Assembly (NCBI GenBank): GCA_020721445.1
Contig: DYMU01000023.1
Span: 1-41,530, forward strand
Reading direction: 5' to 3'
DNA from: Gemmobacter nectariphilus
GTDB lineage: Bacteria; Pseudomonadota; Alphaproteobacteria; Rhodobacterales; Rhodobacteraceae
Length of the DNA stretch: 41,530 nt
Below, piece by piece: positions 23,551 through 32,128 of the stretch. The position numbers and the translations under genes are program-made. Each line of letters begins with the position of its first letter. The stretch's first letter is position 1. A model generated the notes under the pieces. The model worked only from the letters and a program-made list of their open reading frames with translations, had not been told where the DNA came from and searched no databases.

Positions 23551-23898
23551 ATGACAATCCAGCCTCCCAGCCACCTTCCCTTTGTCACCTCGCTGCCCGA
23601 ACAGGTCAGCTTTGACCGGCACGAGTTGTCGCAAATCCTGACGCTGTATGGCCGGATGGTCGCCTTGGGCGAATGGCGTGACTACGGCATTTCCACTCTG
23701 CGTGACTTTGCGGTGTTTTCGGTGTTTCGGCGCACGGCCGAACATCCGATCTACCGGATCGAAAAACACCCCAAGCTGCGCGGCAAGCAGGGGATGTATT
23801 GCGTCGTCGGGATGGATGGGCAAATCTTGCGGCGGGGCGCTGATCTGTCGGTCGTGCTGCGGGTGCTGGAGCGCAAGCTGATCCGCCCGGTCGATTAG
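23551..23898 (+). CDS. DUF2794-family protein
   Basis: 115 aa. It matches the alphaproteobacterial DUF2794 family: VSFDRHELSQILTLYGRMVALGEWRDYGISTLRDFAVFSVFRR, then YRIEKHPKLRGKQGMYCVVGMDGQILRRG and LRVLERKLIRPVD. The function is unknown; it is a soluble alpha/beta protein with no signal. ATG 23551 is taken, and the GTG immediately before it (23548) could serve instead. Its stop codon interleaves with that of the convergent NlpC/P60 gene (TAG at 23896-23898 overlapping the complement of TTA at 23895-23897). Confidence 0.92.
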   Translation: MTIQPPSHLPFVTSLPEQVSFDRHELSQILTLYGRMVALGEWRDYGISTLRDFAVFSVFRRTAEHPIYRIEKHPKLRGKQGMYCVVGMDGQILRRGADLSVVLRVLERKLIRPVD

Positions 23899-24719
23899 GC
23901 TGCGATCCTGCGCAGGGCGGTGACCGGGCCACCCCCTTGTTCGATGATCCGCGCATTGGCCTCGGCCAAGCCTTCATAGGCCACAGACATCGTATGCCCG
24001 TTGGCGTGAAGAATGCGCCGGTCATCGACCATCATCGCCACATGCCCGCGCCAGAACACCAGATCACCGCGCTGCAAGGCGGCATCATCGGGCAAAGCCA
24101 CGCCAAGTGCCTGTTGCAGGTCGCTGTCGCGGGGGCAGGGCAGGCCGCAGGCGTGATAGGCCAGTTGCACCAGCCCCGAACAATCCAGCCCCGCGCGGCT
24201 GTTGCCCCCCCACAGATAGGGTGTGCCAAGGAAAGCCTCGGCCACCGCAACCGGGTCGGTCAGCCAATCACCGATGGCGCGCAGGTGCGACGCGGGCACG
24301 AAGCCGCCATCCACCTCGGCAAAGTTGCCCACCTGCCCCGTCACCCGCAGCCGTGCCCCCATCGGCATCACGTCGCAGAACGCCTGCACCGCCGGACCCG
24401 CATAGATATGCGTGCCAACCGACGCGACCCAATGGCTTGCCGCGCGCGGCGCGATCAAGACCGCGGCCCGCATCCAGCCACAATAGCCGTCCGCCTCGAC
24501 AAAGCCGAACGCCCAGCCGCCGACATCTTCGATCAGCGTAAAGCCGGTGCCGCGTGGCAATTGCCGCTCGCGCGGGCCGTCCGGGGTGCGCTGTAGGTCT
24601 ACCAAGGGTGCCCCCACCGTAAAGGCCATGCCTTCGCTGAACACCACCCCTTCGATCCGGCCTTGCAGCGACACATGCGCCACCCGTTCCGTTGCTGGCC
24701 AGAACCGCCTGTCCATCAC
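23895..24719 (-). CDS. NlpC/P60 cysteine peptidase with SH3-type domains
   Basis: 274 aa. It is a putative peptidoglycan endopeptidase. The N-terminal part (about 10-145) has two SH3-like segments (for example EDVGGWAFGFVEADGYCGWMRAAVL). The C-terminal NlpC/P60 domain has nucleophile C180 in AGLDCSGLVQ, H226 in WRGHVAMM and H238 in ILHANGH. No signal peptide is evident, which is frequent for this alphaproteobacterial version. Its ATG overlaps the aminopeptidase stop (24716-24719), so the two are translationally coupled and may act together on cell-wall or other peptides. Confidence 0.92.
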   Translation of the reverse strand: MMDRRFWPATERVAHVSLQGRIEGVVFSEGMAFTVGAPLVDLQRTPDGPRERQLPRGTGFTLIEDVGGWAFGFVEADGYCGWMRAAVLIAPRAASHWVASVGTHIYAGPAVQAFCDVMPMGARLRVTGQVGNFAEVDGGFVPASHLRAIGDWLTDPVAVAEAFLGTPYLWGGNSRAGLDCSGLVQLAYHACGLPCPRDSDLQQALGVALPDDAALQRGDLVFWRGHVAMMVDDRRILHANGHTMSVAYEGLAEANARIIEQGGGPVTALRRIAA

Positions 24720-26128
24720 AGGCCCAGCATGTCGGGCAAGGCATAAAGGATGGCCCGCGCGCCCTGTCCGGCCCCGCCCTTGGGCCGACCCGGCAGCTCG
24801 GATGGAACGTGACCATAGATGTCGAAATGCGCGTAGCGGGGCGTGTTGACAAAGCGGCGCAGGAACAGCGCGGCGGTGATCGCCCCGGCAAAGCCGCCCG
24901 ATGGCGCGTTGTCCAGATCGGCGATGCCGGGTTCGATCATCGGCTCATACGCGTCCCAGAACGGCAGGCGCCAGACCGGGTCGAACCCGGCGGCGGCCCC
25001 AGCTTCGATCGCCGCGACCATGGCGGGATCATCGCTGAAATAGGGGGCAAGGTCCGGCCCCACCGCCACCCGCGCGGCACCCGTCAACGTGGCCATGGAA
25101 ATCACCGTGGCACCCTCATCCTCGCAGGCACAGGTCAGGGCATCGGCCAGCACCAGACGGCCCTCGGCGTCGGTGTTGTTGACCTCGACCGTCAGACCCT
25201 TGCGACTGGTCAGGATATCGCGCGGGCGCATCGCGGCACCGGACACGCTGTTTTCCACCGCAGGCACCAGCACCCGCAGGCGCAACGGCAGGCCCAGCCG
25301 CATGATCATCAGCGCAAGGCCCATCACCGTGGCCGCCCCGCCCATGTCTTTTTTCATCAGCAGCATGCCCGAGGCGGGCTTGATATCCAGCCCGCCGGTG
25401 TCAAAGCACACGCCCTTTCCGACAAGCGTCAGTTGCGGGCCTTCGCCACCCCAGCGCATGTCCAGCAGCCGCGGCGCGCGGGCGGCGGCACGTCCAACCG
25501 CATGGATCATCGGAAAGTTCCGGGCCAACAGATCATCGCCGACGATCGCCGAAGCCTTGGCGCCAAAGCGTTGCGCCAGATCGAAGAACGCAGCTTGCAA
25601 CTCATCCGGCCCCATGTCGTTGGCCGGGGTGTTGATCAGGTCGCGGGTCAGATATTCGCCCTCGGCCATCGCCAGCAGGGTTTCGCCATCCAGACCTTCC
25701 GGCAGTTTCAGCCGCGGCAGGGTGGCCGGCGTCTTGGCCGGGCGATACCGGTCAAAGCGATAGCTGGCCAAAAGCCAACCCAACACCGCCTCTTTCGCGT
25801 GGCTTTCGGTCAAGGCGCCAGACAGGTGCCAATTGCCTGCGGGCAGTTTGGCCACCGCCTTGGCCACCCCAAACCGGCTGCGCGCCCGTGCCGGGGCGCG
25901 GCCAAGGCCGACAACCGCCCCCACCAACCCCGGTCCCGCCCCATCTTGCGCTGAACTGCCCGGCAGCAGCCGGACATCGCCCAAGCCGGCCTCAAACCCG
26001 GTGGCGCCAAGCCATTGCGCCCAGTCGGACCCGGGGCCTGCGCACCACGCGGGCAGGTCTTCAGCCGCCACCACATGCAAAGGAAGCGAGGGTGAGTCAG
26101 CATCGGCAAGGGCAGGCACGGCAATCAT
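24716..26128 (-). CDS. M17-family leucyl aminopeptidase
   Basis: 470 aa dinuclear-metal aminopeptidase that removes N-terminal residues from peptides. The C-terminal catalytic domain shows VGKGVCFDTGGLDIKP, MLLMKKDMGGAA and the signature NNTDAEGRLVLADAL, all with the expected Lys, Asp and Glu ligands. The N-terminal domain is divergent, as in PepB-like members. It is upstream of and overlapping nlpC/P60. ATG 26128 was used because the frame upstream does not extend as protein. An unknown helical protein gene lies 75 bp upstream on the same strand. Confidence 0.93.
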   Translation of the reverse strand: MIAVPALADADSPSLPLHVVAAEDLPAWCAGPGSDWAQWLGATGFEAGLGDVRLLPGSSAQDGAGPGLVGAVVGLGRAPARARSRFGVAKAVAKLPAGNWHLSGALTESHAKEAVLGWLLASYRFDRYRPAKTPATLPRLKLPEGLDGETLLAMAEGEYLTRDLINTPANDMGPDELQAAFFDLAQRFGAKASAIVGDDLLARNFPMIHAVGRAAARAPRLLDMRWGGEGPQLTLVGKGVCFDTGGLDIKPASGMLLMKKDMGGAATVMGLALMIMRLGLPLRLRVLVPAVENSVSGAAMRPRDILTSRKGLTVEVNNTDAEGRLVLADALTCACEDEGATVISMATLTGAARVAVGPDLAPYFSDDPAMVAAIEAGAAAGFDPVWRLPFWDAYEPMIEPGIADLDNAPSGGFAGAITAALFLRRFVNTPRYAHFDIYGHVPSELPGRPKGGAGQGARAILYALPDMLGL

Positions 26129-26203
26129 GGCAAAGATCCTGTTTGGTCAACGGGGGGCGGCGGGCAAAGCCTAGCCGTTTCCAGTTTGCCCGCAAGGCCC
26201 CCC

Positions 26204-26671
26204 TTAAACCGAAGATTGATCCAGCACATCCCTGTCTGGTCCCAGCGTGCGTTCGGCAATGCGGATCAACCGCGCCCAGACCGCCGAAAACGCGGTTGTG
26301 TCGCAACTCTCCAGACAGGTCCGCGCGTCAGAGGCGACCAGCCCCAGACTGATCATTCCCAGATTTTCGGCCATCCGTTGCAGGCGGCGCAACTGGCGCG
26401 CCAGATTGGCCAGATCATGCGCCCGGACCTGCACCGCCAGACCCGCCATGGTCAGCGCCAGTTCGCCCAAGGCCCGGGTCACCACCTGTTCGGCAGATGC
26501 CGTTCCCAGATTTCGATACAGCGACGCGATCGGTTCACCATTCTGCCGCACCCGTTCTTCCGGACGCAGCAGCACCACATTTTCAGCCCGCATGGCCCAC
26601 ACCTCATGAAATACACCCAACGGCAGGGTGCGCCTTGCATCCTGAAGAAAAGGTTGCGCTTGCAGCACCAT
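26204..26671 (-). CDS. Hypothetical helical protein, possibly HPt-like
   Basis: 155 aa, not assigned. It is mostly helical with the segment VQVRAHDLANLARQLRRLQRMAENLGMISL (about 81-110), whose His followed by Leu/Ala spacing recalls histidine phosphotransfer four-helix bundles, but the usual HxLKG motif is missing. There is no signal peptide or membrane span. ATG 26671 is used; MRAENVV (about residue 27) is a possible later start. It lies 75 bp upstream of the aminopeptidase on the same strand and is divergent from the carbonic anhydrase gene, with 63 bp between starts. Confidence 0.7.
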   Translation of the reverse strand: MVLQAQPFLQDARRTLPLGVFHEVWAMRAENVVLLRPEERVRQNGEPIASLYRNLGTASAEQVVTRALGELALTMAGLAVQVRAHDLANLARQLRRLQRMAENLGMISLGLVASDARTCLESCDTTAFSAVWARLIRIAERTLGPDRDVLDQSSV

Positions 26672-26734
26672 CCCTCTCGAATTTTCTGCGATTGCTGCCT
26701 ATGTACGATCGACCCTTAACGGAGGCCCGTCGGC

Positions 26735-27379
26735 ATGGATGCAGCTCGCCCCCTTCCCGCCTATCTGGTGCAGCGCTTTTACGGCTGGCGCGCCACCACC
26801 TATCAAGACAACAAGGCGTGGCTGCGGCGTCTGGCCGAAAGTGGCCAGTATCCGCGCGCCATGGTGATCTCGTGCTGTGACAGCCGGGTCCATGTGACGT
26901 CGATCTTCGGTGCGGATGAGGGTGAGTTCTTCATCCACCGCAATATCGCAAACCTTGTGCCGCCCTATAACCCCGATGGTGAATATCACGGCACCTCGGC
27001 GGCGGTGGAATATGCGGTCACCTCGCTGGGAGTGGCGCATCTTGTGGTGCTGGGCCATTCCAATTGCGGCGGCGTGAAGGGCTGCCATGACATGTGCACC
27101 GGCAAGGCCCCGGAACTGGAGGAGAAGACGTCCTTCGTGGGCCGCTGGATGGATATCCTGCGCCCCGGGTTCGAGCATGTCCGCGACCTGCCCGAAGTCG
27201 ACCGTCTGCGCGCGCTGGAAAAGCAGGGTGTGCTGGTCAGCCTTGAAAACCTGATGACGTTTCCCTTCGTGCGCGAGGCCGTCGAGGCGGACCGGCTGAC
27301 CTTGCACGGGCTGTGGAACGACACCGGCGAAGGTTTGCTGGAGCACTATGATCCCGAACTGGGCTTCGTTCCGGTCTGA
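26735..27379 (+). CDS. Beta-class carbonic anhydrase
   Basis: 214 aa zinc enzyme interconverting CO2 and bicarbonate. The signature ISCCDSRV supplies C47, D49 and R51; GHSNCGG supplies H108 and C111. This completes the Cys2-His-Asp zinc site and the Asp-Arg dyad. EFFIHRNIANLVPPY and the GTSAAVEYAV segment are conserved. Cytoplasmic, no signal peptide. GGAGG (26719-26724) precedes ATG 26735. It shares a bidirectional terminator with the convergent asd gene. Confidence 0.95.
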   Translation: MDAARPLPAYLVQRFYGWRATTYQDNKAWLRRLAESGQYPRAMVISCCDSRVHVTSIFGADEGEFFIHRNIANLVPPYNPDGEYHGTSAAVEYAVTSLGVAHLVVLGHSNCGGVKGCHDMCTGKAPELEEKTSFVGRWMDILRPGFEHVRDLPEVDRLRALEKQGVLVSLENLMTFPFVREAVEADRLTLHGLWNDTGEGLLEHYDPELGFVPV

Positions 27380-27444
27380 CGTCTCGGGCGGCGGCTTACG
27401 TCTTTCACCCGGAAAAATGCAAGCCGGCCCACAGCCCTGACATG

Positions 27445-27472
27445 AAAAAGCCCGCCTTTCGGCGGGCTTTTT
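27445..27472. terminator. Bidirectional terminator between carbonic anhydrase gene and asd
   Basis: AAAAAGCCCGCC-tttc-GGCGGGCTTTTT gives a 7-bp GC stem with A- and T-tracts on both sides. It serves both convergent genes. Confidence 0.92.
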
Positions 27473-27494
27473 GTGATTGGCGCGGCGCGTGACG

Positions 27495-28517
27495 TTACCC
27501 CTTCTTGAGGCAGCGGTTGCCCAGAACCTCGGCGATCTGCACCGCGTTCAGCGCCGCGCCCTTGCGCAGATTGTCGGACACGCACCACAGGTTCAGGCCG
27601 TTTTCGATGGTCTCATCCTGACGGATGCGGCTGACATAGGTGGCATATTCGCCAACACATTCCACCGGGGTCATGTAACCGCCGGGCTCGCGCTTGTCGA
27701 TCACCAGCACACCGGGCGCTTCGCGCAATATGTCGGTGGCTTCTTCCCAGTCAAGATACTCTTCAAACTCGATGTTGATCGCTTCGGAATGGCCGACAAA
27801 CACCGGCACCCGCACGCAGGTGGCGGTAACCTTGATCCTGGGGTCGAGGATTTTCTTGGTCTCGACGACCATCTTCCACTCTTCCTTGGTATCGCCGCTG
27901 TCCAGAAACACGTCGATATGCGGGATCACGTTGAAGGCGATCTGCTTGGGGTAGACCGATGGCGCCACTTCCTGACCCGGCACATACATGCCCTTGGTCT
28001 GGTTCCACAGCTCGTCCATCGCCTCTTTGCCGGTGCCTGACACCGACTGATAGGTACTGACCACCACCCGCTTGATCCGGGCCCGGTCGTGCAGCGGCTT
28101 CAGCGCCACCACCATCTGCGCGGTCGAGCAGTTGGGGTTGGCGATGATCATCTTGTTGCGGTAGCGCACGACATCATCGGCGTTCACCTCGGGTACGATC
28201 AGCGGGATGTCGGGGTCGTAGCGATAGAGCGACGAGTTGTCGATCACCACACAGCCCTGACTGGCCGCGCGTGGCGCATAGATCTTGGTCGCATCCGACC
28301 CGATGGCAAACAGCGCAATGTCCCAGCCGGTGAAATCAAAGGTATCCAGATCCTTGGTGCGCAGGGTCTTGTCGCCAAAGCTGACTTCGGTGCCCATGGA
28401 TTTGCGGCTGGCAAGGGCCGCGATTTCATCGACCGGAAACTCACGCTCGGCAAGGATGTTGAGCATTTCCTTGCCCACATTCCCCGTGGCACCCACGACA
28501 ACGACTTTATAGCCCAT
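27495..28517 (-). CDS. asd: Aspartate-semialdehyde dehydrogenase
   Basis: 340 aa. It reduces aspartyl-phosphate to aspartate semialdehyde in the lysine, threonine, methionine and diaminopimelate pathway. NADP-binding GATGNVGKEML (9-19), catalytic C130 in IANPNCSTAQ, the STYQSVSGTGK segment and a His-bearing VFVGHSEAINIEFE stretch are all in place. The length is normal. AGGAGGG precedes ATG 28517. It is monocistronic, with a terminator after it and a repeat-rich spacer before it. Confidence 0.97.
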   Translation of the reverse strand: MGYKVVVVGATGNVGKEMLNILAEREFPVDEIAALASRKSMGTEVSFGDKTLRTKDLDTFDFTGWDIALFAIGSDATKIYAPRAASQGCVVIDNSSLYRYDPDIPLIVPEVNADDVVRYRNKMIIANPNCSTAQMVVALKPLHDRARIKRVVVSTYQSVSGTGKEAMDELWNQTKGMYVPGQEVAPSVYPKQIAFNVIPHIDVFLDSGDTKEEWKMVVETKKILDPRIKVTATCVRVPVFVGHSEAINIEFEEYLDWEEATDILREAPGVLVIDKREPGGYMTPVECVGEYATYVSRIRQDETIENGLNLWCVSDNLRKGAALNAVQIAEVLGNRCLKKG

Positions 28518-28637
28518 CTGGCCCTCCTGACGTCACAAGACATGGCCCCTTAGCGCAAAGGGGGGGCAGGGGGAAGGGTTTGCCGTGGCGGATGCTGACA
28601 AAAGCTGCCGGGCGTGGCGCTTGGGGTGCGGGCGGCA

Positions 28638-28695
28638 GGGGGCGCTGCCCCCACGTCCCTGCGGGACGCTCCCCCGGGATATTTTTCGAAAGAGA
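28638..28695 (+). repeat. Interspersed GC-rich repeat, copy 3 (subtype B)
   Basis: This copy has a modular structure: hairpin GGGGGC-gct-GCCCCC (28638-28652), hairpin GTCCC-tgc-GGGAC (28655-28667), then CTCCCCCGGGATATTTTT and CGAAAG. It lies between the asd start and the MFS gene's 3' end. Confidence 0.75.
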
Positions 28696-28713
28696 AAGAT
28701 CAGGGCAGCAGGC

Positions 28714-29880
28714 CTAATCTGTGCGGTCGCGCGAAAAGGCATAGACGGCAAGACCTGCGGCAAGGAACAGCGCGATGAAGCCGAAGATCGCGGCATAGGG
28801 TGCGGTTGCATCGGTGGCCGGGGTGCTGGCATGGATGCGGCCGGTGGCAAATTGCAAGAGCCCCACCGGGGCGATGCCGAACAGGTTCAGGAGGGTGACG
28901 CCGCGCCCGGTCAGGTGCGCCGGAATGAAGGCACGGCCATGGGCGATGACCATCGGAAACGAGGTGCCGGTCAGGCCAAGCCCGGCCAGCAGGGCGATGG
29001 TCAGCCACGGGTCTGATGGCATCAGCCACAGGCCGACAAGACACCCCAGGGCCGCAAGGTTGCCGCCAAGGATCAGCCCCTTGCGGGTGTGCAGCACGCG
29101 TTCCAGCGGACCATAGGCAAAGCTGCCCGCGACCATGGCCAGCCCCATGATCAGGCTGACCTGCCCGATCCAGGCCGCATCGGCGCCGAACACGTCACGA
29201 AACAGCGGCCCGACCCAGAGGCCGCGGATGGCAGCCGAGGGCGCATAGCAGACCGCCATCATGATCAGCATCGGCCAAAGCGCGGGCATCCGCAGCAGAT
29301 CAAGCAGATTGCCCTTCTGGCGACCGGGGCTGCGGGCCGGATCGCGCACCCATGTCAGGATCGCCAGTGCCACCAGAGCGGTGATCGCGGCCAGCCCCCA
29401 GAGCGATGCGCGCCAGCCGATCGCCTCGACCGCAAGGGACAAAGGCAGCGACGATCCGATATTTCCAAGGTTGCCGATGCCGACCGTGGCCCCTGCCAGC
29501 GTGCCGAACACCGCGGGTCCGTAGGTTCGGGCGAAGATGTAGTAGGATGCCATCAGCACCGAGGAACAGCCGGTGCCGATCAGCGCCATAGCCAGTTTCA
29601 TCACCAACGGCCCGGTCGCCATAGCGAAAAGCGCCGCGCCAAGCGCCCCGATGGCCAGCAGGGCAGCGGTGGTGCGGCGCGGGCCGATGCGGTCGAGGGC
29701 TTCGCCGACCGGGATCTGCATCACCGCAAAGGCCACGAACCAATAGCCCGAAGCCGCGGCAAGATCGCTGGCTGTTGCCCCCAGATCAGCTTGCAGCACC
29801 GGCGTCAGCACCGCCAGAAAGGCGCGGTAGAACTGGCTGAGGACATAGGCGGCCAACAGGGCGGCAATTCCGGCGCGCAT
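28714..29880 (-). CDS. MFS transporter
   Basis: 388 aa with about twelve hydrophobic helices. It belongs to the major facilitator superfamily: ALDRIGPRRTTAALLAIGALGAALF matches the loop 2-3 motif (GxxxDRxGRR type). YVLSQFYRAFLAVLTPVLQADLGATASDLAAASGYWFVAFAVMQIPVG is a typical first pair of helices. ATG 29880 is supported by AAGGA upstream and by the onset of a membrane helix; the in-frame extension to 30177 is not protein-like and overlaps the next gene. The substrate is unknown. The divergent-looking spacer of 172 bp to the upstream aldo/keto reductase gene holds no gene. Confidence 0.9.
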   Translation of the reverse strand: MRAGIAALLAAYVLSQFYRAFLAVLTPVLQADLGATASDLAAASGYWFVAFAVMQIPVGEALDRIGPRRTTAALLAIGALGAALFAMATGPLVMKLAMALIGTGCSSVLMASYYIFARTYGPAVFGTLAGATVGIGNLGNIGSSLPLSLAVEAIGWRASLWGLAAITALVALAILTWVRDPARSPGRQKGNLLDLLRMPALWPMLIMMAVCYAPSAAIRGLWVGPLFRDVFGADAAWIGQVSLIMGLAMVAGSFAYGPLERVLHTRKGLILGGNLAALGCLVGLWLMPSDPWLTIALLAGLGLTGTSFPMVIAHGRAFIPAHLTGRGVTLLNLFGIAPVGLLQFATGRIHASTPATDATAPYAAIFGFIALFLAAGLAVYAFSRDRTD

Positions 29881-30052
29881 CAGCGGGTCATCCTTGGACA
29901 AGGGGTGGCGGTGTGTGCAAACCTTACCCCGTGCGTCTTTTCCGGGTGCGCACAGGTCGAACATGCGGCAAGGCAAAGCTTCGTCTTGCAGACACTGATG
30001 TCCTTGGCCGGGGAATAACGCATCTTGCCGGTCCCGGGGCCGCTGTTTTGCG

Positions 30053-30865
30053 TCAACTGAACTGCGCAGGGTCTGGTCCGCCCCGCGCGCCGATATCCAG
30101 CGCGGCCATGGCGGCCATCTCGGCCGCGTCCAGCGCAAAATCGAACACGTCAAGGTTCTGGGCCAACCGCCCCGCATGGGTGCTGCGCGGAATCACCGAA
30201 CAGCCAAGCTGCACGTGCCACCGCAAGATCACCTGCGCCGGGGTTTTGCCGGTGCGCGCCGCGATGGCCTGCACGGCGGGGGCGCCAAAGCTGCGGCCAT
30301 GGCCAAGGGGCGTCCAGCTTTGGGTAACAATGCCCAGCCGGTCATGCAGGGCGCGCAACTCGGTCTGCTGGAATTCGGGGTGCAACTCGATCTGGTTCAC
30401 CACCGGTATCACCCCGGTTTCGCCGATCACCCGCTCCAGATGCTCCGGCATGAAGTTCGACACGCCGATCGATGTCACCCGGCCGTCGTCGCGCAGCCGG
30501 ATCAAGGCGCGCCAGGTGTCCAGATACAGGTCCCGGGCCGGGCAGGGCCAGTGGATCAGAACCAGATCGGGGGTCAGGCCCAACCGCGCCACCGAGTCGT
30601 CAAAGGCGCGCAGGGTTTCGTCATGGCCCTGACGGTCGTTCCAGATTTTCGTGGTCACAAAGACCTGATCCCGAGACACGCCCGCAGCCCGCACGCCATC
30701 GCCCAGACCGGCCTCGTTGCCATAGATCGCGGCCCCATCCACCAGCGGATAGCCAAGCCCGATTGCCTCGGCCACCACCTGCGCGGTCTGAACCGCCGGG
30801 ATCTGCCACACGCCCAGACCAAGGGCCGGGATCTTGGCCCCGTCATTCATTCGCAGCATCTGCAT
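30053..30865 (-). CDS. Aldo/keto reductase (2,5-diketogluconate reductase-like)
   Basis: 270 aa NADPH-dependent reductase with a TIM-barrel fold. The catalytic tetrad is visible: D43 and Y48 (DGAAIYGNE), K73 (VTTKIWN) and H105 (LIHWP). GVSNF, NQIELHP and the cofactor segment VIPRSTHAGRLAQNL are also conserved. It resembles bacterial DkgA/DkgB-type enzymes; the physiological substrate is uncertain. GGAGGG sits 6 nt before ATG 30865; a second ATG two codons later is possible. A repeat element and a 355-bp spacer separate it from another, divergently transcribed, aldo/keto reductase. Confidence 0.93.
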   Translation of the reverse strand: MQMLRMNDGAKIPALGLGVWQIPAVQTAQVVAEAIGLGYPLVDGAAIYGNEAGLGDGVRAAGVSRDQVFVTTKIWNDRQGHDETLRAFDDSVARLGLTPDLVLIHWPCPARDLYLDTWRALIRLRDDGRVTSIGVSNFMPEHLERVIGETGVIPVVNQIELHPEFQQTELRALHDRLGIVTQSWTPLGHGRSFGAPAVQAIAARTGKTPAQVILRWHVQLGCSVIPRSTHAGRLAQNLDVFDFALDAAEMAAMAALDIGARGGPDPAQFS

Positions 30866-31220
30866 CGCATCCCTCCGGCAAAGTCCTGCGCAAGGAACAG
30901 CCATAGGCCACCGGATGCAAGGGGGAACCGGCGTCACCGCGGGTCAGGATTGCTGCTTTTCCAAATACTCCGGGGGAGGCGCGCGGCAGCGCGACGGGGG
31001 CAGCGCCCCCCGACGCAAGGGCTTGCCCCTGCCGTCAGGCAGGGGTGCAATGATCGAGGCCGTCGGTGCATGGGCTTTGAGCCGGGCTCTTTTCGGGCTA
31101 TCCTCCCGTTGTCGAATGTGACCATCTGGGGATCAGGCTGCTGCCGACCCCGAGAATCCGCGCGTGCCATGGCTTTGGTCCGGTGCCCGCCGCTCGCCGC
31201 TGAAACGGACCCCGCCGCTG
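30866..31220. other. Repeat-rich spacer between divergent aldo/keto reductases
   Basis: The 355-bp spacer contains repeat copy 4 (30949-31045) with three hairpins. No gene is visible. Promoters for both genes should lie here, but none is clear. Confidence 0.6.
30949..31045 (-). repeat. Interspersed GC-rich repeat, copy 4 (subtype B, long)
   Basis: Read on the minus strand it has the same order of modules as copy 3: a hairpin at 31026-31045 (CCCCTGCC-gtca-GGCAGGGG), a hairpin at 30996-31010 (GGGGGC-agc-GCCCCC), then CCTCCCCCGGAGTATTT and GGAAAAGCAGCAA. It lies between divergent genes, so it is not simply a terminator. Confidence 0.8.
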
Positions 31221-32114
31221 ATGGAAAAGATCGCCCTGTCGCCTGAACTGTCCCTGTCTCGCCTTGTCTATGGCATGTGGCGGCTGGGGGATGATGCCGA
31301 TACCTCGCCCCACCACGTGCAGGCCAAGGTCGAGGCCTGCCTTGCCCAGGGCATCACCACCATGGATCAGGCCGATATCTACGGCGGTTACACCGCCGAG
31401 GCGATTTTCGGCGCGGCGCTGAAAGCAGCACCTGCCTTGCGCGACCAGATCGAGATCGTCACCAAATGCGGCATCATTGCCCGGCTGGGCCGCCATGCGG
31501 GCGCGCGGGTGAAACACTATGACACCGGCGCCGCCCATATCCGTGCCTCGGTCGACGCATCCTTGCGGGCGATGGGCACCGACCGCATTGATCTGTTGCT
31601 GATCCATCGCCCCGACCCGTTGATGGACCCGCACGCGACGGGGGCGGCGCTGGATGCGCTGGTCGCCAGTGGCAAGGTGCGCGGCGTCGGCGTGTCGAAC
31701 TTTCGGCCCTGGGATTTTGCGCTGCTGCAAGCGGCAATGAAAACCCGGCTGCTGACCAATCAGATCGAGATCAGCCTGCGCGCGCATCAACCGCTGACCA
31801 ACGGCGACATCGCCTTTCATCAGCAACGCGGTCAGCCGCTGATGGCCTGGAGCCCGCTGGCCGGGGGCAGCCTGCTGTCGGGTGCCGATGCGCCCTTGCG
31901 CGATCTGCTGCACCAGACCGGGGCCGCGCAGGGCGTCGATTGGGCTGCGGTCGCCATCGCCTGGCTTTTGCGGCACCCCGCGCGCATCCTGCCGGTGATG
32001 GGCACCAACAGCCTGCACCGGATTGCCCGGCTTTCCGACGCGATGCGGGTGGAAATGAATCGCCAGACGTGGTTTCAGCTCTACACCTTGTCATTGGTGC
32101 ACGAGGTCGCCTGA
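31221..32114 (+). CDS. Aldo/keto reductase (YdhF-like)
   Basis: 297 aa. It is distinct from the reductase at 30053 and closer to the E. coli YdhF group: SRLVYGMWRL at the start, TTMDQADIYGGYTAE with D49 and Y54, K82 in VTKCGI, H129 in LLIHRPDPLMDP, and GVSNFRPWDF. The C-terminal ILPVMGTNSLHRI is the cofactor-binding part. ATG 31221 is chosen because homology begins just after it; its Shine-Dalgarno is weak and an in-frame ATG at 31164 is less likely. A flavin reductase gene follows after 14 nt, probably in one operon. Confidence 0.92.
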   Translation: MEKIALSPELSLSRLVYGMWRLGDDADTSPHHVQAKVEACLAQGITTMDQADIYGGYTAEAIFGAALKAAPALRDQIEIVTKCGIIARLGRHAGARVKHYDTGAAHIRASVDASLRAMGTDRIDLLLIHRPDPLMDPHATGAALDALVASGKVRGVGVSNFRPWDFALLQAAMKTRLLTNQIEISLRAHQPLTNGDIAFHQQRGQPLMAWSPLAGGSLLSGADAPLRDLLHQTGAAQGVDWAAVAIAWLLRHPARILPVMGTNSLHRIARLSDAMRVEMNRQTWFQLYTLSLVHEVA

Positions 32115-32128
32115 AGACGGATGGAGCG

